Below are positions 38,032-38,348 of a stretch of DNA of 38,348 nucleotides, piece by piece (positions within the stretch are counted from its first letter, which is position 1; every line of letters begins with the position of its first letter). The position numbers and the translations under genes were made by a program. The stretch is from Candidatus Anaerobiospirillum pullistercoris (lineage in GTDB: Bacteria; Pseudomonadota; Gammaproteobacteria; Enterobacterales; Succinivibrionaceae), in NCBI GenBank assembly GCA_019114785.1, contig DXEV01000142.1, positions 1 to 38,348 on the forward strand, written 5' to 3'. The notes below the pieces were generated by a model. That model was not told where the DNA came from, did not search any database, and was given only the letters and a program-made list of their open reading frames with translations.

Positions 38032-38348
38032 ACGTTGGTTGAGAATATATAGGCACCGCCGGATGTTAATCCTAGTCCTGCGCACTGCGGTTCGTGATTA
38101 ATAGCTCTGAAGGGTAAGGAGCAGTGTTGCGAACATTAAACCTCATCCAACATTGGCGAAGGGTTACTACATGTTATAGCTTAATTGTTATGACTTGATG
38201 GTGGGCCTGAGGATACCCATCCATCTCAACTTTCGGATAAACAAAAGGATGCGTTTTTCACCAACTACCCTTGGTTGAATTACGCAAGAATGCAGATGAT
38301 TGATAGTAGTTAACTTTGTGAGTATGGCTTTAGGATTCAAGCCTAAGG

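Overview
The window looks like a chromosomal segment from a gut- or rumen-type gammaproteobacterium; Succinivibrionaceae-like is only a guess, from overall gene and repeat style. Left to right it holds: a small lipoprotein gene; a carbohydrate/anion-uptake locus on the minus strand (GH31 glycosidase, terminator, TRAP transporter dctM-dctQ-dctP, second GH31 glycosidase) with a divergent AraC-family regulator; a 4-TM membrane protein; tRNA-Thr(CGT); a small unknown ORF divergent from a PF09820-like AAA-ATPase with a C-terminal PD-(D/E)XK-type region; a secreted alpha/beta-hydrolase; glgB and glgX; an unusually long hrpA; a DjlA-like TerB protein whose J domain is replaced by Sel1-like sequence; two methyl-accepting chemotaxis proteins; a stand-alone HPr-like protein; and a YebE/DUF533-like protein with a Gly/Gln/Tyr-rich insert. 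Several long intergenic stretches (about 15.5-16.5, 32.6-34.9, 35.2-36.2 and 37.1-38.3 kb) lack convincing ORFs but carry promoters, stem-loops and tandem repeats. The right edge has three tandem stem-loops resembling the right end/omegaRNA region of an IS200/IS605 (TnpB) element, but no transposase gene is visible in the window. No CRISPR array and no complete insertion sequence was found. All family assignments come from motif reading, not database searches.
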